Positions 7,206 to 15,349 of a stretch of DNA of 49,435 bases are shown here, piece after piece. Location of the stretch: contig CALIZI010000258.1 of assembly GCA_938028705.1 (NCBI GenBank), positions 1 to 49,435 on the forward strand, in the 5' to 3' direction. The notes beneath the pieces are model-generated. The model was not told the origin of the DNA, searched no databases, and worked only from the letters and a program-made list of their open reading frames with translations. Position numbers and translations under genes: made by a program. This stretch comes from an uncultured Saprospiraceae bacterium (GTDB taxonomy: Bacteria > Bacteroidota > Bacteroidia > Chitinophagales > Saprospiraceae). Each line of letters begins with the position of its first letter. Position 1 is the stretch's first letter.

Positions 7206-8516
7206 CTAAAATTCCGCATCAGGGTCTTCTTCAAACCACTGTTTGGTTTTTCGGAAAATACTCTCAAACCACTTCTCCGAACTTGCGCCTTCTTCTGCGC
7301 CAACAGGCTCTAAAATTTCCGCTCTTTCTTCATCTTCGTATGTGAGTGGAACATTATCGCTACTCTCATAACCATTTAATAATAAGCCAATTGCAGTAGA
7401 ATAAATCGGGCTACTAACCTCTTTGGTGTAGCCATGTGCCAACTGTTCAATCGGAATACCAATACGTGTAGAAAGCCCCGTATGCAGCTCTACCAACTTA
7501 TCAATATAGCGCAAAAGCGAACCGCCTCCGGTCAGCACTACGCCACCGATAAGTTTGTTTTCATAACCGCTCCGACGAATCTCCCAGAAGATGTGGTCGA
7601 AGATTTCTTCGACCCGCGACTGTATGATAAGTGCAAGATTTTTTTCGGAAATTTCCTTTGGGTCACGTCCTTTCAGACCCGGAATGGTAATCATGCGATT
7701 TTCATACACTTCGTCGGCAAGGGCAGCCCCGAATTTGACTTTGAGCAACTCGGCTTGGTGCTGCATCACTTTACAACCTTCTTTAATATCTTTCGTGATG
7801 ACATTTCCGCCGAAAGGCACGACACTCGTATGGCGAATAATACCGTCATGGAAAATCGCAAGGTCAGTCGTACCGCCACCAATATCCACGAGCGCAACGC
7901 CCGCTTCTTTTTCCTCTTGGCTCAATACGGCAGCCGCCGAAGCGATAGGTTCGAGTGTGAGGCTCGACACTTCCAGTTCGGTTTTTTCGACACATTTAAA
8001 GATGTTTTTTGATGCCGCGATTTGCCCCGTAATGATATGGAAATTCGCTTCCAAACGGATACCGGACATTCCTATCGGATCGATGATACCTTGCTCATTA
8101 TCAACGATATACTCTTGCGGAATGACGTGTACAATCTTGTCGCCCGGAGGCAAAACGAGCTTGTGCATATCTTGAATCAAACGGTCAATATCGCGCTGAC
8201 CGATTTCTTCGTGTACATTGTCGCGCACAAGGATGCCGCGATGCTGCAAACTCTTGATATGCTGCCCCGCAATACCGACATTGACGACCTTAATTTTCAT
8301 ACCTGAACGTCGCTCGGCTTCGTGAATCGCGTCCATAATTGCCTTCACTGTCTTCTCAATATTAGAGACTACACCACGCAGTACACCAATAGATTCGACC
8401 TTTCCAACACCCAAGACTTCCAGTTTTCCGTGTTCGGTTTTCCGTCCGGCAATAGCACAAACTTTAGTCGTGCCAATGTCAAGGGCTACAACCACATTAG
8501 CATGTTCTGTATTCAT
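7206..8516 (-). CDS. ftsA: cell division protein FtsA
   Basis: FtsA is an actin-like ATPase that tethers FtsZ filaments to the inner membrane and recruits later division proteins. The 436-residue product begins with Ala-Leu-Asp-Ile-Gly-Thr-Thr-Lys-Val-Cys (phosphate 1 loop), then has the FtsA-specific 1C region with Asp-Asn-Glu-Gln-Gly-Ile-Ile-Asp-Pro-Ile-Gly-Met. Phosphate 2, Val-Asp-Ile-Gly-Gly-Gly-Thr-Thr-Asp, and the adenosine motif, Leu-Thr-Gly-Gly-Gly-Ser, follow. The last ~20 residues (Trp-Phe-Glu-Ser-Ile-Phe-Arg-Lys) could form the membrane-binding amphipathic helix. It precedes ftsZ in the operon. Confidence 0.97.
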   Translation of the reverse strand: MNTEHANVVVALDIGTTKVCAIAGRKTEHGKLEVLGVGKVESIGVLRGVVSNIEKTVKAIMDAIHEAERRSGMKIKVVNVGIAGQHIKSLQHRGILVRDNVHEEIGQRDIDRLIQDMHKLVLPPGDKIVHVIPQEYIVDNEQGIIDPIGMSGIRLEANFHIITGQIAASKNIFKCVEKTELEVSSLTLEPIASAAAVLSQEEKEAGVALVDIGGGTTDLAIFHDGIIRHTSVVPFGGNVITKDIKEGCKVMQHQAELLKVKFGAALADEVYENRMITIPGLKGRDPKEISEKNLALIIQSRVEEIFDHIFWEIRRSGYENKLIGGVVLTGGGSLLRYIDKLVELHTGLSTRIGIPIEQLAHGYTKEVSSPIYSTAIGLLLNGYESSDNVPLTYEDEERAEILEPVGAEEGASSEKWFESIFRKTKQWFEEDPDAEF

Positions 8517-8634
8517 ATTTTTGTTTTTTATTAGACATTGGTAAATGGTTCAAAATATTTTTACAAAATTATATTTTTTTTATAAATTATTTATTATTTT
8601 ATAATAAAATATATTAAAATCAAATAATTTTATA

Positions 8635-9405
8635 TCAAATACCACGTCTTGTACAGACAACTTGTCCTTTAAATTTAAGATTGATGATTGAATATTTTTT
8701 CCAGTCTCCGTAGGGCAATCCCTCCGTATAAAAGACCTTTAAATTTCGTAATTTTTCTTCGAGCCTGTCCATTTTTCCAATGATAATCCGGTAGCTGCCT
8801 ACCTTTGTGATAATGGAAAAATCTTTGTCACCGTCCACGTATATTTGCTCGGTAATCGACAATAAAAACTCATCTTCACTAATACGTAACATCAACTCCA
8901 ACAGATTTTTAAGTATATGTTTGTCGTTTTCTTTATAATTTTGATGATAGGCTGTAATCCGTCCTGTTGCTACCGGAACTCGTGCCGTATAATTGGCAGA
9001 CATGGGCAGATATTCGCCTTCTTCATCCAAGTAATAATTGTTTCCTGCATTGTCAATCACACGCACCAAAGGCTTACGTTGATGCACCGTAATATTGATG
9101 TCATTTCGGGCATCGACAAATACTTCTGCGTCTTTTATAAAAGGATCTTTTTCCAAAATAGACTCCACTTCCCGCGTGTCCAAATTTCCAATCTGCACAC
9201 CATCCAATACATGTCCAAAGCGACGTTCTATGGTTCGTTTGACATCCGATTTGCGAACAAAGTGCATCGACAAACTATCCATCACCTTCACCTTCACCCC
9301 CATCGAATCGCTCCCCCGCTTACGCTCCACCGCAGACAATAGCAAACCCAGAAACAGGAAAATTCCGGCTATCCAAATCATGCGTATGAGGAGATTGTTC
9401 GTCAT
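8635..9405 (-). CDS. ftsQ: cell division protein FtsQ/DivIB
   Basis: FtsQ is a bitopic membrane protein that connects the cytoplasmic ring to the periplasmic FtsL/FtsI machinery. The 256-residue product has one N-terminal transmembrane segment (about residues 7-25), then a POTRA-like region (Val-Lys-Arg-Thr-Ile-Glu-Arg-Arg-Phe-Gly through Val-Glu-Ser-Ile-Leu-Glu-Lys-Asp-Pro-Phe-Ile). The beta domain typical of FtsQ (Val-His-Gln-Arg-Lys-Pro-Leu-Val-Arg-Val) comes next. Sequence is only moderately conserved, but position between murC and ftsA settles the call. An AT-rich 118-bp gap separates it from ftsA. Confidence 0.92.
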   Translation of the reverse strand: MTNNLLIRMIWIAGIFLFLGLLLSAVERKRGSDSMGVKVKVMDSLSMHFVRKSDVKRTIERRFGHVLDGVQIGNLDTREVESILEKDPFIKDAEVFVDARNDINITVHQRKPLVRVIDNAGNNYYLDEEGEYLPMSANYTARVPVATGRITAYHQNYKENDKHILKNLLELMLRISEDEFLLSITEQIYVDGDKDFSIITKVGSYRIIIGKMDRLEEKLRNLKVFYTEGLPYGDWKKYSIINLKFKGQVVCTRRGI

Positions 9406-9416
9406 TTTTTTCTTAC

Positions 9417-9495
9417 CACTAAGGTATTAAGGAACACTAAGGGGATTTTTTAAAAACACATTAGTTCGACCTTAGTGTACCTTAGTTACTTAGTG
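9417..9495. repeat. inverted repeat between murC and ftsQ (CACTAAGG words)
   Basis: Arms 9417-9442 and 9470-9495 pair at 22 of 26 positions. The right arm overlaps the last codons and stop of murC, so the murC C-terminus is partly encoded by the repeat. The word CACTAAGG also builds the repeat at 18088-18211. Confidence 0.8.
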
Positions 9496-10856
9496 CTTAT
9501 ATTTTCTATTTGTTTGACAATTTTCGGAACAATCGCGTCAATATCGCCTGCACCGAGTGTTAATAATACTTTTATTTTTTTTATATTTAAAATATCAAAT
9601 AACGCCTCTTTCGTTGTTATTTTTTTATTTAAATTTTTCATTTTATTAAAAATCAATTCAGAATTTACGCCTTCAATCGGCAGTTCGCGTGCCGGATAAA
9701 TAGGTAATAAAATCGGTTCGTCCAATTCATCTAATGCTGCGGCAAATCCGTCCGCAAAATCGCGTGTACGGGTGTATAAATGTGGCTGAAAAATGCCCGT
9801 AATTTTTTCATTCGGAAATAGCATTTTTGCTGCCCGAATCGCCGCTTTCAACTCTTCAGGATGATGTGCGTAATCGTCAATGAACGTAATATTTTCGTTT
9901 TTTATAATGGTCTCAAAACGTCTTTTGATACCTTTGAATGTAATGAGTGCTTCGTGTATTGCTTCGTCGGTCACACCGAGTTGTCGAGCAATCAAAATCG
10001 CTGCGGTGGCATTTTCTACATTATGTTTTCCGGGCAATGTAAATTTTAAATTATGTAGTGTATTCTCCTCATTTTCAATATCAAATACAAAATTTCCATT
10101 TTCTACATGAATATTTTGTGCTTGTGATTTTCCGCAATTTATACCGTAAGCATTTTCTATAACATTCACATTTTCGGGTATTTTTTTTATTGTCAAATCA
10201 TGTTTCAAATATGCCGTTCCACCATGTTTTACTTTGCTGATGAATGATGTAAATCCGTCTAACATATCATCGTGATTGCCGTAGATGTCAAGGTGGTCGG
10301 CATCCATTGATGTGACCAGTGCTATATCGGGACTTAGCTGCAAAAATGACCTGTCAAATTCGTCGGCTTCCACTACCACCCAATCACTTTTTCCTTCCAC
10401 AAAATTCGACTCAAAATTCTCCGAAATACCTCCGAGAAATGCCGTACAATCCACGCCGCCTGTGCGTAGTATGTGCGTGAGAATTGTCGTAGTTGTTGTC
10501 TTACCATGCGTGCCTGCAATCGCAATCGTTTTCATGCTACGACTGATGATACCGAGCATTTCCGAGCGTTTCATCACCGCATATCCACGTTCCCGGAACC
10601 AAGTCAATTCCGTATGATTTTTGGGTACGGCAGGTGTCCATACCACTGCGTCAATGCCTTCGGGAATCTGCGTCACATCTTCCTCATAATGTATCGTCAT
10701 ACCTTCCGCCGACAGCTTTTCTGTCAGTGGGGTACGGGTTTTGTCATAACCAAAAATCGTTACGCCACGCCCATTGAAATATCGCGCTAAAGCACTCATC
10801 CCTATACCGCCAATGCCGATGAAGTATAGCTTTTTTATGTCTTTGAGGTCAGGCAT
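9486..10856 (-). CDS. murC: UDP-N-acetylmuramate--L-alanine ligase MurC
   Basis: MurC adds the first amino acid, L-alanine, to UDP-MurNAc in the cytoplasm using ATP. The 456-residue product has the N-terminal UDP-binding Gly-Ile-Gly-Gly-Ile-Gly-Met-Ser (residues 14-21) and the Mur-ligase P-loop Gly-Thr-His-Gly-Lys-Thr-Thr-Thr-Thr (115-123). A central Asp-Ala-Asp-His-Leu-Asp motif and the C-terminal domain with Asp-Asp-Tyr-Ala-His-His-Pro follow. Its ATG overlaps the stop of the upstream DUF4276 gene by 8 bases, so its translation seems coupled to a non-cell-wall gene. In standard clusters murG directly precedes murC. Confidence 0.98.
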   Translation of the reverse strand: MPDLKDIKKLYFIGIGGIGMSALARYFNGRGVTIFGYDKTRTPLTEKLSAEGMTIHYEEDVTQIPEGIDAVVWTPAVPKNHTELTWFRERGYAVMKRSEMLGIISRSMKTIAIAGTHGKTTTTTILTHILRTGGVDCTAFLGGISENFESNFVEGKSDWVVVEADEFDRSFLQLSPDIALVTSMDADHLDIYGNHDDMLDGFTSFISKVKHGGTAYLKHDLTIKKIPENVNVIENAYGINCGKSQAQNIHVENGNFVFDIENEENTLHNLKFTLPGKHNVENATAAILIARQLGVTDEAIHEALITFKGIKRRFETIIKNENITFIDDYAHHPEELKAAIRAAKMLFPNEKITGIFQPHLYTRTRDFADGFAAALDELDEPILLPIYPARELPIEGVNSELIFNKMKNLNKKITTKEALFDILNIKKIKVLLTLGAGDIDAIVPKIVKQIENISTK

Positions 10857-11472
10857 CAGTGGCGATTTTGGTTTGTAGGGTGTTGATTAATCGCTGTACG
10901 TCGTCGAAATCTTCTTTTAGTTTTGAGAGGTCAAGCAACTGCATTAACTCCGCATCATGCTTCATTTTTTTATATCTCTGTCTTCTGTCTCTCGGATAAT
11001 GTGCTTTCAAAATTTCGTTCAATGCCTTATCTGGCTTACTGTATTCCTTTGGATTTTTAGTGATTCGGATTGCTATTGACTCATCCGCTTCTGCATAATA
11101 TTCATCAAGTATCTCCGGTTGAGATAGAAACCACGCTTCCATCTTCTGAACCATGAAGAATACATTCTCTTTTGGTTCTAACCCTCTCTTGATTCTCTGT
11201 TCCTCTTTTTTATCGTCAGAAATATCTGAATCAACTAACATTAAGGTATTTTCCTTATCCTCTACGACCTCTTCATAATATTTTTTCACTTCTCTCCATC
11301 CTCCTCCCATATCAATTCTCACATATTCATTTAAATCAGAGCTTGATATTTCTTGCTCTAAAAGCTCACGGAATCCTTGGCGCAATCTATTTGAAGTCGA
11401 GTTCAAATCAGTATTTTTATTGGGCTGAAAAAAAGACTCGCCTCCTTCTATAAGAAGTTGTATGTTTACCAT
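10849..11472 (-). CDS. DUF4276 family protein, Toprim-like partner of the AAA ATPase
   Basis: The 207-residue product looks like a small Toprim-fold protein. Leu-Ile-Glu-Gly-Gly-Glu at the N-terminus (Glu9) and Leu-Val-Asp-Ser-Asp (Asp81, Asp83) give the Glu plus Asp-x-Asp metal site of Toprim nucleases. Phe-Met-Val-Gln-Lys-Met-Glu-Ala-Trp-Phe-Leu-Ser (107-117) is typical of DUF4276. This family usually sits next to an AAA_21-type ATPase, as here, and the two resemble a split OLD-family ATPase/nuclease. The ATG at 11472 overlaps the ATPase stop by 7 bases; an upstream start at 11502 would increase the overlap. The stop overlaps the murC start by 8 bases. A role in defence is inferred. Confidence 0.8.
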   Translation of the reverse strand: MVNIQLLIEGGESFFQPNKNTDLNSTSNRLRQGFRELLEQEISSSDLNEYVRIDMGGGWREVKKYYEEVVEDKENTLMLVDSDISDDKKEEQRIKRGLEPKENVFFMVQKMEAWFLSQPEILDEYYAEADESIAIRITKNPKEYSKPDKALNEILKAHYPRDRRQRYKKMKHDAELMQLLDLSKLKEDFDDVQRLINTLQTKIATDA

Positions 11473-12581
11473 CGCGTTCCCCCAATTAAACCATTTAACC
11501 ATGCCTGTCCTACGGTAAAATCATATTTCCATTCTCCAAAATCTTTCTGAGACAGTTCGGTTACTATGGTGTTGTTATTTTTCTTGTTTTCAAATACCAA
11601 AACATCTTCTAGTTCAAATGAATTAAGCAAAAATGGTGAATGTGTACTCACTATTATTTGGGATGTTTGAGAAGCATGTTTAATACCTTCTGCCAACATG
11701 TTAATCATATCTGGATGCAAGCCGTCCTCTGGTTCTTCAAGACATACAATATTTCCTCTATTTGGATTGTATAATACAGACATTAGCGTAATAAACTTTA
11801 GTGTTCCATCAGAGAGATTTTCTACTCCAATCAACCATTTATTTGCAACATCTTCCACTAACATTTCTAAAAAACCATTGGTTATCTTAAACCTGATTCC
11901 TTTAAAATTAATGTTAACTCTATTAACAACTTTTTCTATTTCCTCGAATGCCGCCCTTCTTTTAGGACTTTTACTCATAGAATGTAAAAGGTCAGCAAGA
12001 TTTTTAAAGTCTTGTGAAAGTCTCTCTACCTCACCATTTCGTTTTGCTTTATTTGTTTTTTTTACACCATTTTCTGTTGTATCAATAGTTTCATATATAA
12101 CTATTTGTCTTAGAAAATTTTCAAACATTTCCATTTCATGATTCCCTGTAACCCATTCTATGTCAAGTAATTGAGACCCTGACAACAAGGCTTTTTCCCT
12201 AACAACTTCAATTTTCTCATTTTCTCCCTTTGATACTTTTTCCATCCACACATAAAGATCTCCGCCTTTAGTTGTGGATAATTCATATTGTAAATCCTCT
12301 CCCGTTTCTTTGGCGTATGCTTTACTGTTTAAAACTAACTCAAGACCTATTTTTTCAGCTTCTCTGTTTGCAAAATTTCTAACTTTTCCCATTCCTCCCC
12401 AATCATTAATTTTAGTGTGTACAGTTCCCTCATTAATCCCAAACCTCAACAATTCAAACGCCTTAATAAAATTCGACTTCCCACTCCCGTTGATGCCGAC
12501 CAATAGATTGACCTTCGGATTCAGACGTACTGTCTGTTCCTCAAAGCTGAAAAAGTTTTTTAATGTAATGCTCTTTATCAT
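11466..12581 (-). CDS. AAA_21-type ATPase (SMC/OLD-like), partner of DUF4276
   Basis: The 371-residue product is an ABC/SMC-class ATPase. Walker A is Gly-Ile-Asn-Gly-Ser-Gly-Lys-Ser (29-36), the ABC signature is Leu-Ser-Asp-Gly-Thr (256-260), and Walker B is Ile-Val-Cys-Leu-Glu-Glu (278-283) followed by Pro-Glu-Asp-Gly-Leu-His-Pro. An H-loop, Ser-Thr-His-Ser-Pro-Phe-Leu-Leu, is at 312-319. The middle region is helical and long enough for a short hinge-like insertion. Such ATPases next to DUF4276 are common in mobile and defence-related gene sets. Here it starts 6 bases after the murG stop and overlaps the next gene. It is embedded in an essential operon instead of a defence island. Confidence 0.85.
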   Translation of the reverse strand: MIKSITLKNFFSFEEQTVRLNPKVNLLVGINGSGKSNFIKAFELLRFGINEGTVHTKINDWGGMGKVRNFANREAEKIGLELVLNSKAYAKETGEDLQYELSTTKGGDLYVWMEKVSKGENEKIEVVREKALLSGSQLLDIEWVTGNHEMEMFENFLRQIVIYETIDTTENGVKKTNKAKRNGEVERLSQDFKNLADLLHSMSKSPKRRAAFEEIEKVVNRVNINFKGIRFKITNGFLEMLVEDVANKWLIGVENLSDGTLKFITLMSVLYNPNRGNIVCLEEPEDGLHPDMINMLAEGIKHASQTSQIIVSTHSPFLLNSFELEDVLVFENKKNNNTIVTELSQKDFGEWKYDFTVGQAWLNGLIGGTRW

Positions 12582-12587
12582 AGTGTG

Positions 12588-13700
12588 TTATTTTACAACA
12601 CTTAACATATCTTGCCTACGTGCCAATTTAAGGACTTCTTTGGCGATATTATCTGCCGCATCGGGCTTGCCGAGTGCTTTGATATTTTTAGATAAACTTT
12701 CCATTTTATTCTGGTCATTTAATAAGTCTAATGCCACATCAATCATCGTCTCTTTTGCGTTTACATCTTTGACCAAAATCGCTGCATTTTTCTCTACCAA
12801 TGCATTTGCATTTGCCGTTTGGTGGTCTTCGGAGACATTGGGTGACGGTACAAGAATCGCAGGTTTTCCAACTAAGCATAATTCCGAAATCGTAAGCGCA
12901 CCCGCCCGCGAAATGACGACATCTGCCATTGCGTAAGCTAAATCCATACGGTCAATGAAAGCCGTTATTTTTACATTATCAATGCTTTCTACTTGCGGTT
13001 CAAATTCTTCGATATATAATTTTCCGGCTTGCCAAAACACTTGAATATCAGCATTTTGCAACTGTGGCAATGCCGCTGCCATACTGTCATTCAAAGTCCG
13101 CGCACCAAGACTGCCGCCTACTACGACAATCGTTTTTTTATCTTTTTTTAAATCAAAATGCGTCAGTCCTTCCTCGCATTTATCACTAATGTCCAAGATG
13201 TCTTTGCGTACCGGATTTCCTGTAAGTGTAATTTTTTCTTTCGGAAAAAAACGCTCCATATTGCTGTATGCGACACATATTTTGGATGCCTTTTTTGCCA
13301 GTAATTTATTGGTCACTCCGGCATAGGAATTTTGCTCTTGTATCAAAGACGGAATCTTCATACGTGTTGCCATTTCCAAGACCGGACCGCTCGCATATCC
13401 GCCTACCCCCACAACCACATCGGGGTCAAAATGACGGATTATTTTACGTGCCTTCCACAAGCTACTCAACAACTTGACCGGAAACATCAAATTTCGCATT
13501 GTGAGCTTCCTTTGAAACCCACTAATCCACAAACCTTCAATCGGATAACCTGCCTGCGGCACTTTGTCCATTTCAAGTTTGCCTTGTGCGCCTACAAACA
13601 GAATTTCAACATCCGGCGCAAGTTGTTTGACTGCATTTGCAATCGCAATTGCCGGATAAACATGTCCACCCGTACCGCCTCCACTGATGATAATTCTCAT
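12588..13700 (-). CDS. murG: UDP-N-acetylglucosamine transferase MurG
   Basis: MurG transfers GlcNAc from UDP-GlcNAc to lipid I, making lipid II on the inner face of the membrane. The product is 370 residues when started at the ATG at 13700, which places Ile-Ser-Gly-Gly-Gly-Thr-Gly-Gly-His-Val directly at the N-terminus as in other MurG proteins. Gly-Gly-Ser-Leu-Gly-Ala-Arg-x-Leu-Asn in the middle and Ser-Arg-Ala-Gly-Ala-Leu-Thr-Ile-Ser-Glu in the C-lobe complete the family pattern. A frame open to 13784 would add 28 residues translated from a palindromic repeat and is not used. The AAA/DUF4276 pair follows after 6 bases. Confidence 0.97.
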   Translation of the reverse strand: MRIIISGGGTGGHVYPAIAIANAVKQLAPDVEILFVGAQGKLEMDKVPQAGYPIEGLWISGFQRKLTMRNLMFPVKLLSSLWKARKIIRHFDPDVVVGVGGYASGPVLEMATRMKIPSLIQEQNSYAGVTNKLLAKKASKICVAYSNMERFFPKEKITLTGNPVRKDILDISDKCEEGLTHFDLKKDKKTIVVVGGSLGARTLNDSMAAALPQLQNADIQVFWQAGKLYIEEFEPQVESIDNVKITAFIDRMDLAYAMADVVISRAGALTISELCLVGKPAILVPSPNVSEDHQTANANALVEKNAAILVKDVNAKETMIDVALDLLNDQNKMESLSKNIKALGKPDAADNIAKEVLKLARRQDMLSVVK

Positions 13701-13766
13701 GGCTCTTTTATCCTGACGCTTCGCTTTCATTATTGTGGAGACGTATCTTTTCATATTTTTTGTACA

Positions 13767-13782
13767 GGCGATTTTAATCGCC
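13767..13782. repeat. 16-bp palindrome GGCGATTnnAATCGCC, copy 1
   Basis: GGCGATTTTAATCGCC, a perfect palindrome. With flanks it shares ATGGCGATTAAAATCGCC plus TGTA, in opposite orientation, with copy 3 at 16801. It lies between DUF3144 and murG. Confidence 0.8.
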
Positions 13783-13821
13783 ATGTTTTTTTTAATTTAT
13801 AATTATTTAAATATCATAATA

Positions 13822-14100
13822 TCATTTCATATACTTATCAAAATTCTCAATATAATCATCAAGATTTTGATCTAACATCTTCTCATACTCTCCAACAAAA
13901 TATTTGATTGTCTCTTGTTTTGCTGCCTTCATTTTATCTGCATCATTAAATTGACAAGCACTTATCCAAGCATTAAATCTTGATACACTATACATCATTG
14001 ATGCACTTACTTTTCCTCTACTTGTCTTAGATAATTGCTTGTTTGACAGATTAATATGCTCATCAGCTCTATCATAAAAATTATCATCTATTTTTTTCAT
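13822..14100 (-). CDS. DUF3144 family protein
   Basis: A 92-residue cytoplasmic, mainly helical protein. Asp-Asn-Phe-Tyr-Asp-Arg-Ala-Asp-Glu-His-Ile-Asn-Leu-Ser-Asn at the N-terminus, Arg-Gly-Lys-Val-Ser-Ala-Ser-Met-Met-Tyr-Ser in the middle and Tyr-Glu-Lys-Met-Leu-Asp-Gln-Asn-Leu-Asp-Asp-Tyr-Ile-Glu-Asn-Phe at the end fit DUF3144. The function of that family is unknown to me; it is usually found in proteobacteria and not in division clusters. The gene sits between ftsW and murG on the operon strand and is flanked by two copies of the GGCGATT palindrome (13767 and 14118). This suggests it was inserted as a unit. Confidence 0.75.
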   Translation of the reverse strand: MKKIDDNFYDRADEHINLSNKQLSKTSRGKVSASMMYSVSRFNAWISACQFNDADKMKAAKQETIKYFVGEYEKMLDQNLDDYIENFDKYMK

Positions 14101-14117
14101 TTTTCAGTCTATTAATT

Positions 14118-14133
14118 GGCGATTGAAATCGCC
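14118..14133. repeat. 16-bp palindrome GGCGATTnnAATCGCC, copy 2
   Basis: GGCGATTGAAATCGCC, palindromic apart from its two central bases, lying 8 bp after the ftsW stop. Together with copy 1 it brackets the DUF3144 gene. Confidence 0.75.
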
Positions 14134-14141
14134 GTTACGGG

Positions 14142-15269
14142 TCACTTTACCATTTCAATATACTTACTCACACTCAATACCATTCCTACTGCAATACTCG
14201 TAAATAATAACGATGTTCCTCCCATACTCAATAGCGGGAGTGTCAAGCCCGTTACCGGAACTAAATGGACGGAAACCGCCATATTTGCCAGTGCTTGTAA
14301 GACCAAACTAAGGCTCAATCCAAGCGCGAGCATTGCGCCAAATGCTTTTGGGCTAAGGGTGACAAGTCGTACACACCTTAGCAATAACGTAATATATAAG
14401 GTTATGATTAAGAAGCCTCCAAATAGCCCATACTCTTCTACGATGATAGCGTAGATGAAGTCGGAATAGGCATGTGGGAGGTAATTTCTTTGTACGCTAT
14501 TACCCGGTCCTGTGCCGAACCAACCACCCTCGGCAATGGCTATTTTAGCTTGTTGTATTTGGTACGCACCGTCGCTATTCGTAACGAAATCGCGGGTACG
14601 CTCCACCCATGTATCCAAGCGCACGATAGGGGTAAATTCTGCAAGGATAATGAGGAACGAAAACATGACGATTCCGAGCAATATGAGCAAGCCGATATAT
14701 TGAAAGTTCACCCTTCCGATGAACATGAGTAATAAGCATGTAATGAACAGCAAAATTGCTGACGATAAATCTGCCGGAGCGATGAGTCCGCAGATGACCA
14801 ATACGGGCAAAAGTATCGGCAAAAATGCACTGAGGTCTTTAATATTATCTTGTTTGGTGGCTATTTCACGCGCCAAATACATGATGAGCGCGAGCTTCGC
14901 AAAGTCGGAGGACTGAAACGACACATTGATGAGCGGTACGGTAATCCAACGTGCGGCTTCATTGAGCGAAGTACCAAATAATAAGGTGTATAATAATAAA
15001 GGTACAGCCAACAAAAGTGCTACCGGAGCCCAACGCGAGTAGCGTTTGTAATGTATGAGGTAACAAACATACATGAGTGCAAGCCCACCCGACATCAACA
15101 TAAAATGCTTGACGAGGTAGAATTCAGTATCACCGCCTTGTTTGCGATACGCCAATGTTCCCGTCGCGCTATATACCGCCAATAAAGAGATAATCGACAG
15201 TAAGACAACGACGAGCCATATCACTCTATCGCCTCCAAGATTTGCGTATATTTTATTACCAATAGACAT
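14142..15269 (-). CDS. ftsW: SEDS-family septal glycosyltransferase FtsW
   Basis: FtsW is the septal peptidoglycan polymerase of the SEDS family and works with the PBP FtsI. The 375-residue product is highly hydrophobic, with about ten membrane segments. Typical SEDS regions are visible: Lys-Leu-Ala-Leu-Ile-Met-Tyr-Leu-Ala near residue 125 and Gln-Ile-Gln-Gln-Ala-Lys-Ile-Ala-Ile-Ala-Glu-Gly-Gly-Trp-Phe-Gly-Thr-Gly-Pro-Gly in the large periplasmic loop. His-Ala-Tyr-Ser-Asp-Phe-Ile-Tyr-Ala-Ile-Ile-Val-Glu-Glu-Tyr-Gly and Leu-Pro-Leu-Leu-Ser-Met-Gly-Gly-Thr-Ser-Leu-Leu at the end complete the pattern. Confidence 0.97.
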   Translation of the reverse strand: MSIGNKIYANLGGDRVIWLVVVLLSIISLLAVYSATGTLAYRKQGGDTEFYLVKHFMLMSGGLALMYVCYLIHYKRYSRWAPVALLLAVPLLLYTLLFGTSLNEAARWITVPLINVSFQSSDFAKLALIMYLAREIATKQDNIKDLSAFLPILLPVLVICGLIAPADLSSAILLFITCLLLMFIGRVNFQYIGLLILLGIVMFSFLIILAEFTPIVRLDTWVERTRDFVTNSDGAYQIQQAKIAIAEGGWFGTGPGNSVQRNYLPHAYSDFIYAIIVEEYGLFGGFLIITLYITLLLRCVRLVTLSPKAFGAMLALGLSLSLVLQALANMAVSVHLVPVTGLTLPLLSMGGTSLLFTSIAVGMVLSVSKYIEMVK

Positions 15270-15349
15270 TTATAATGCTTTAATGCGATAATTTTTGAAT
15301 GCGTTAATAATTTAACTATTTAATGTATTAATTATTTTAAATTTTATAA

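Noticed and set aside
10849-12581. Retron- or Septu-type system
   Set aside because: No reverse transcriptase, no HNH nuclease and no msr/msd-like RNA; the partner has Toprim-like acidic residues instead.
13701-13784. Longer MurG start at 13784
   Set aside because: The extra codons come from a palindromic repeat and low-complexity text; MurG proteins begin right at the Gly-Gly-Gly-Thr-Gly-Gly-His loop.
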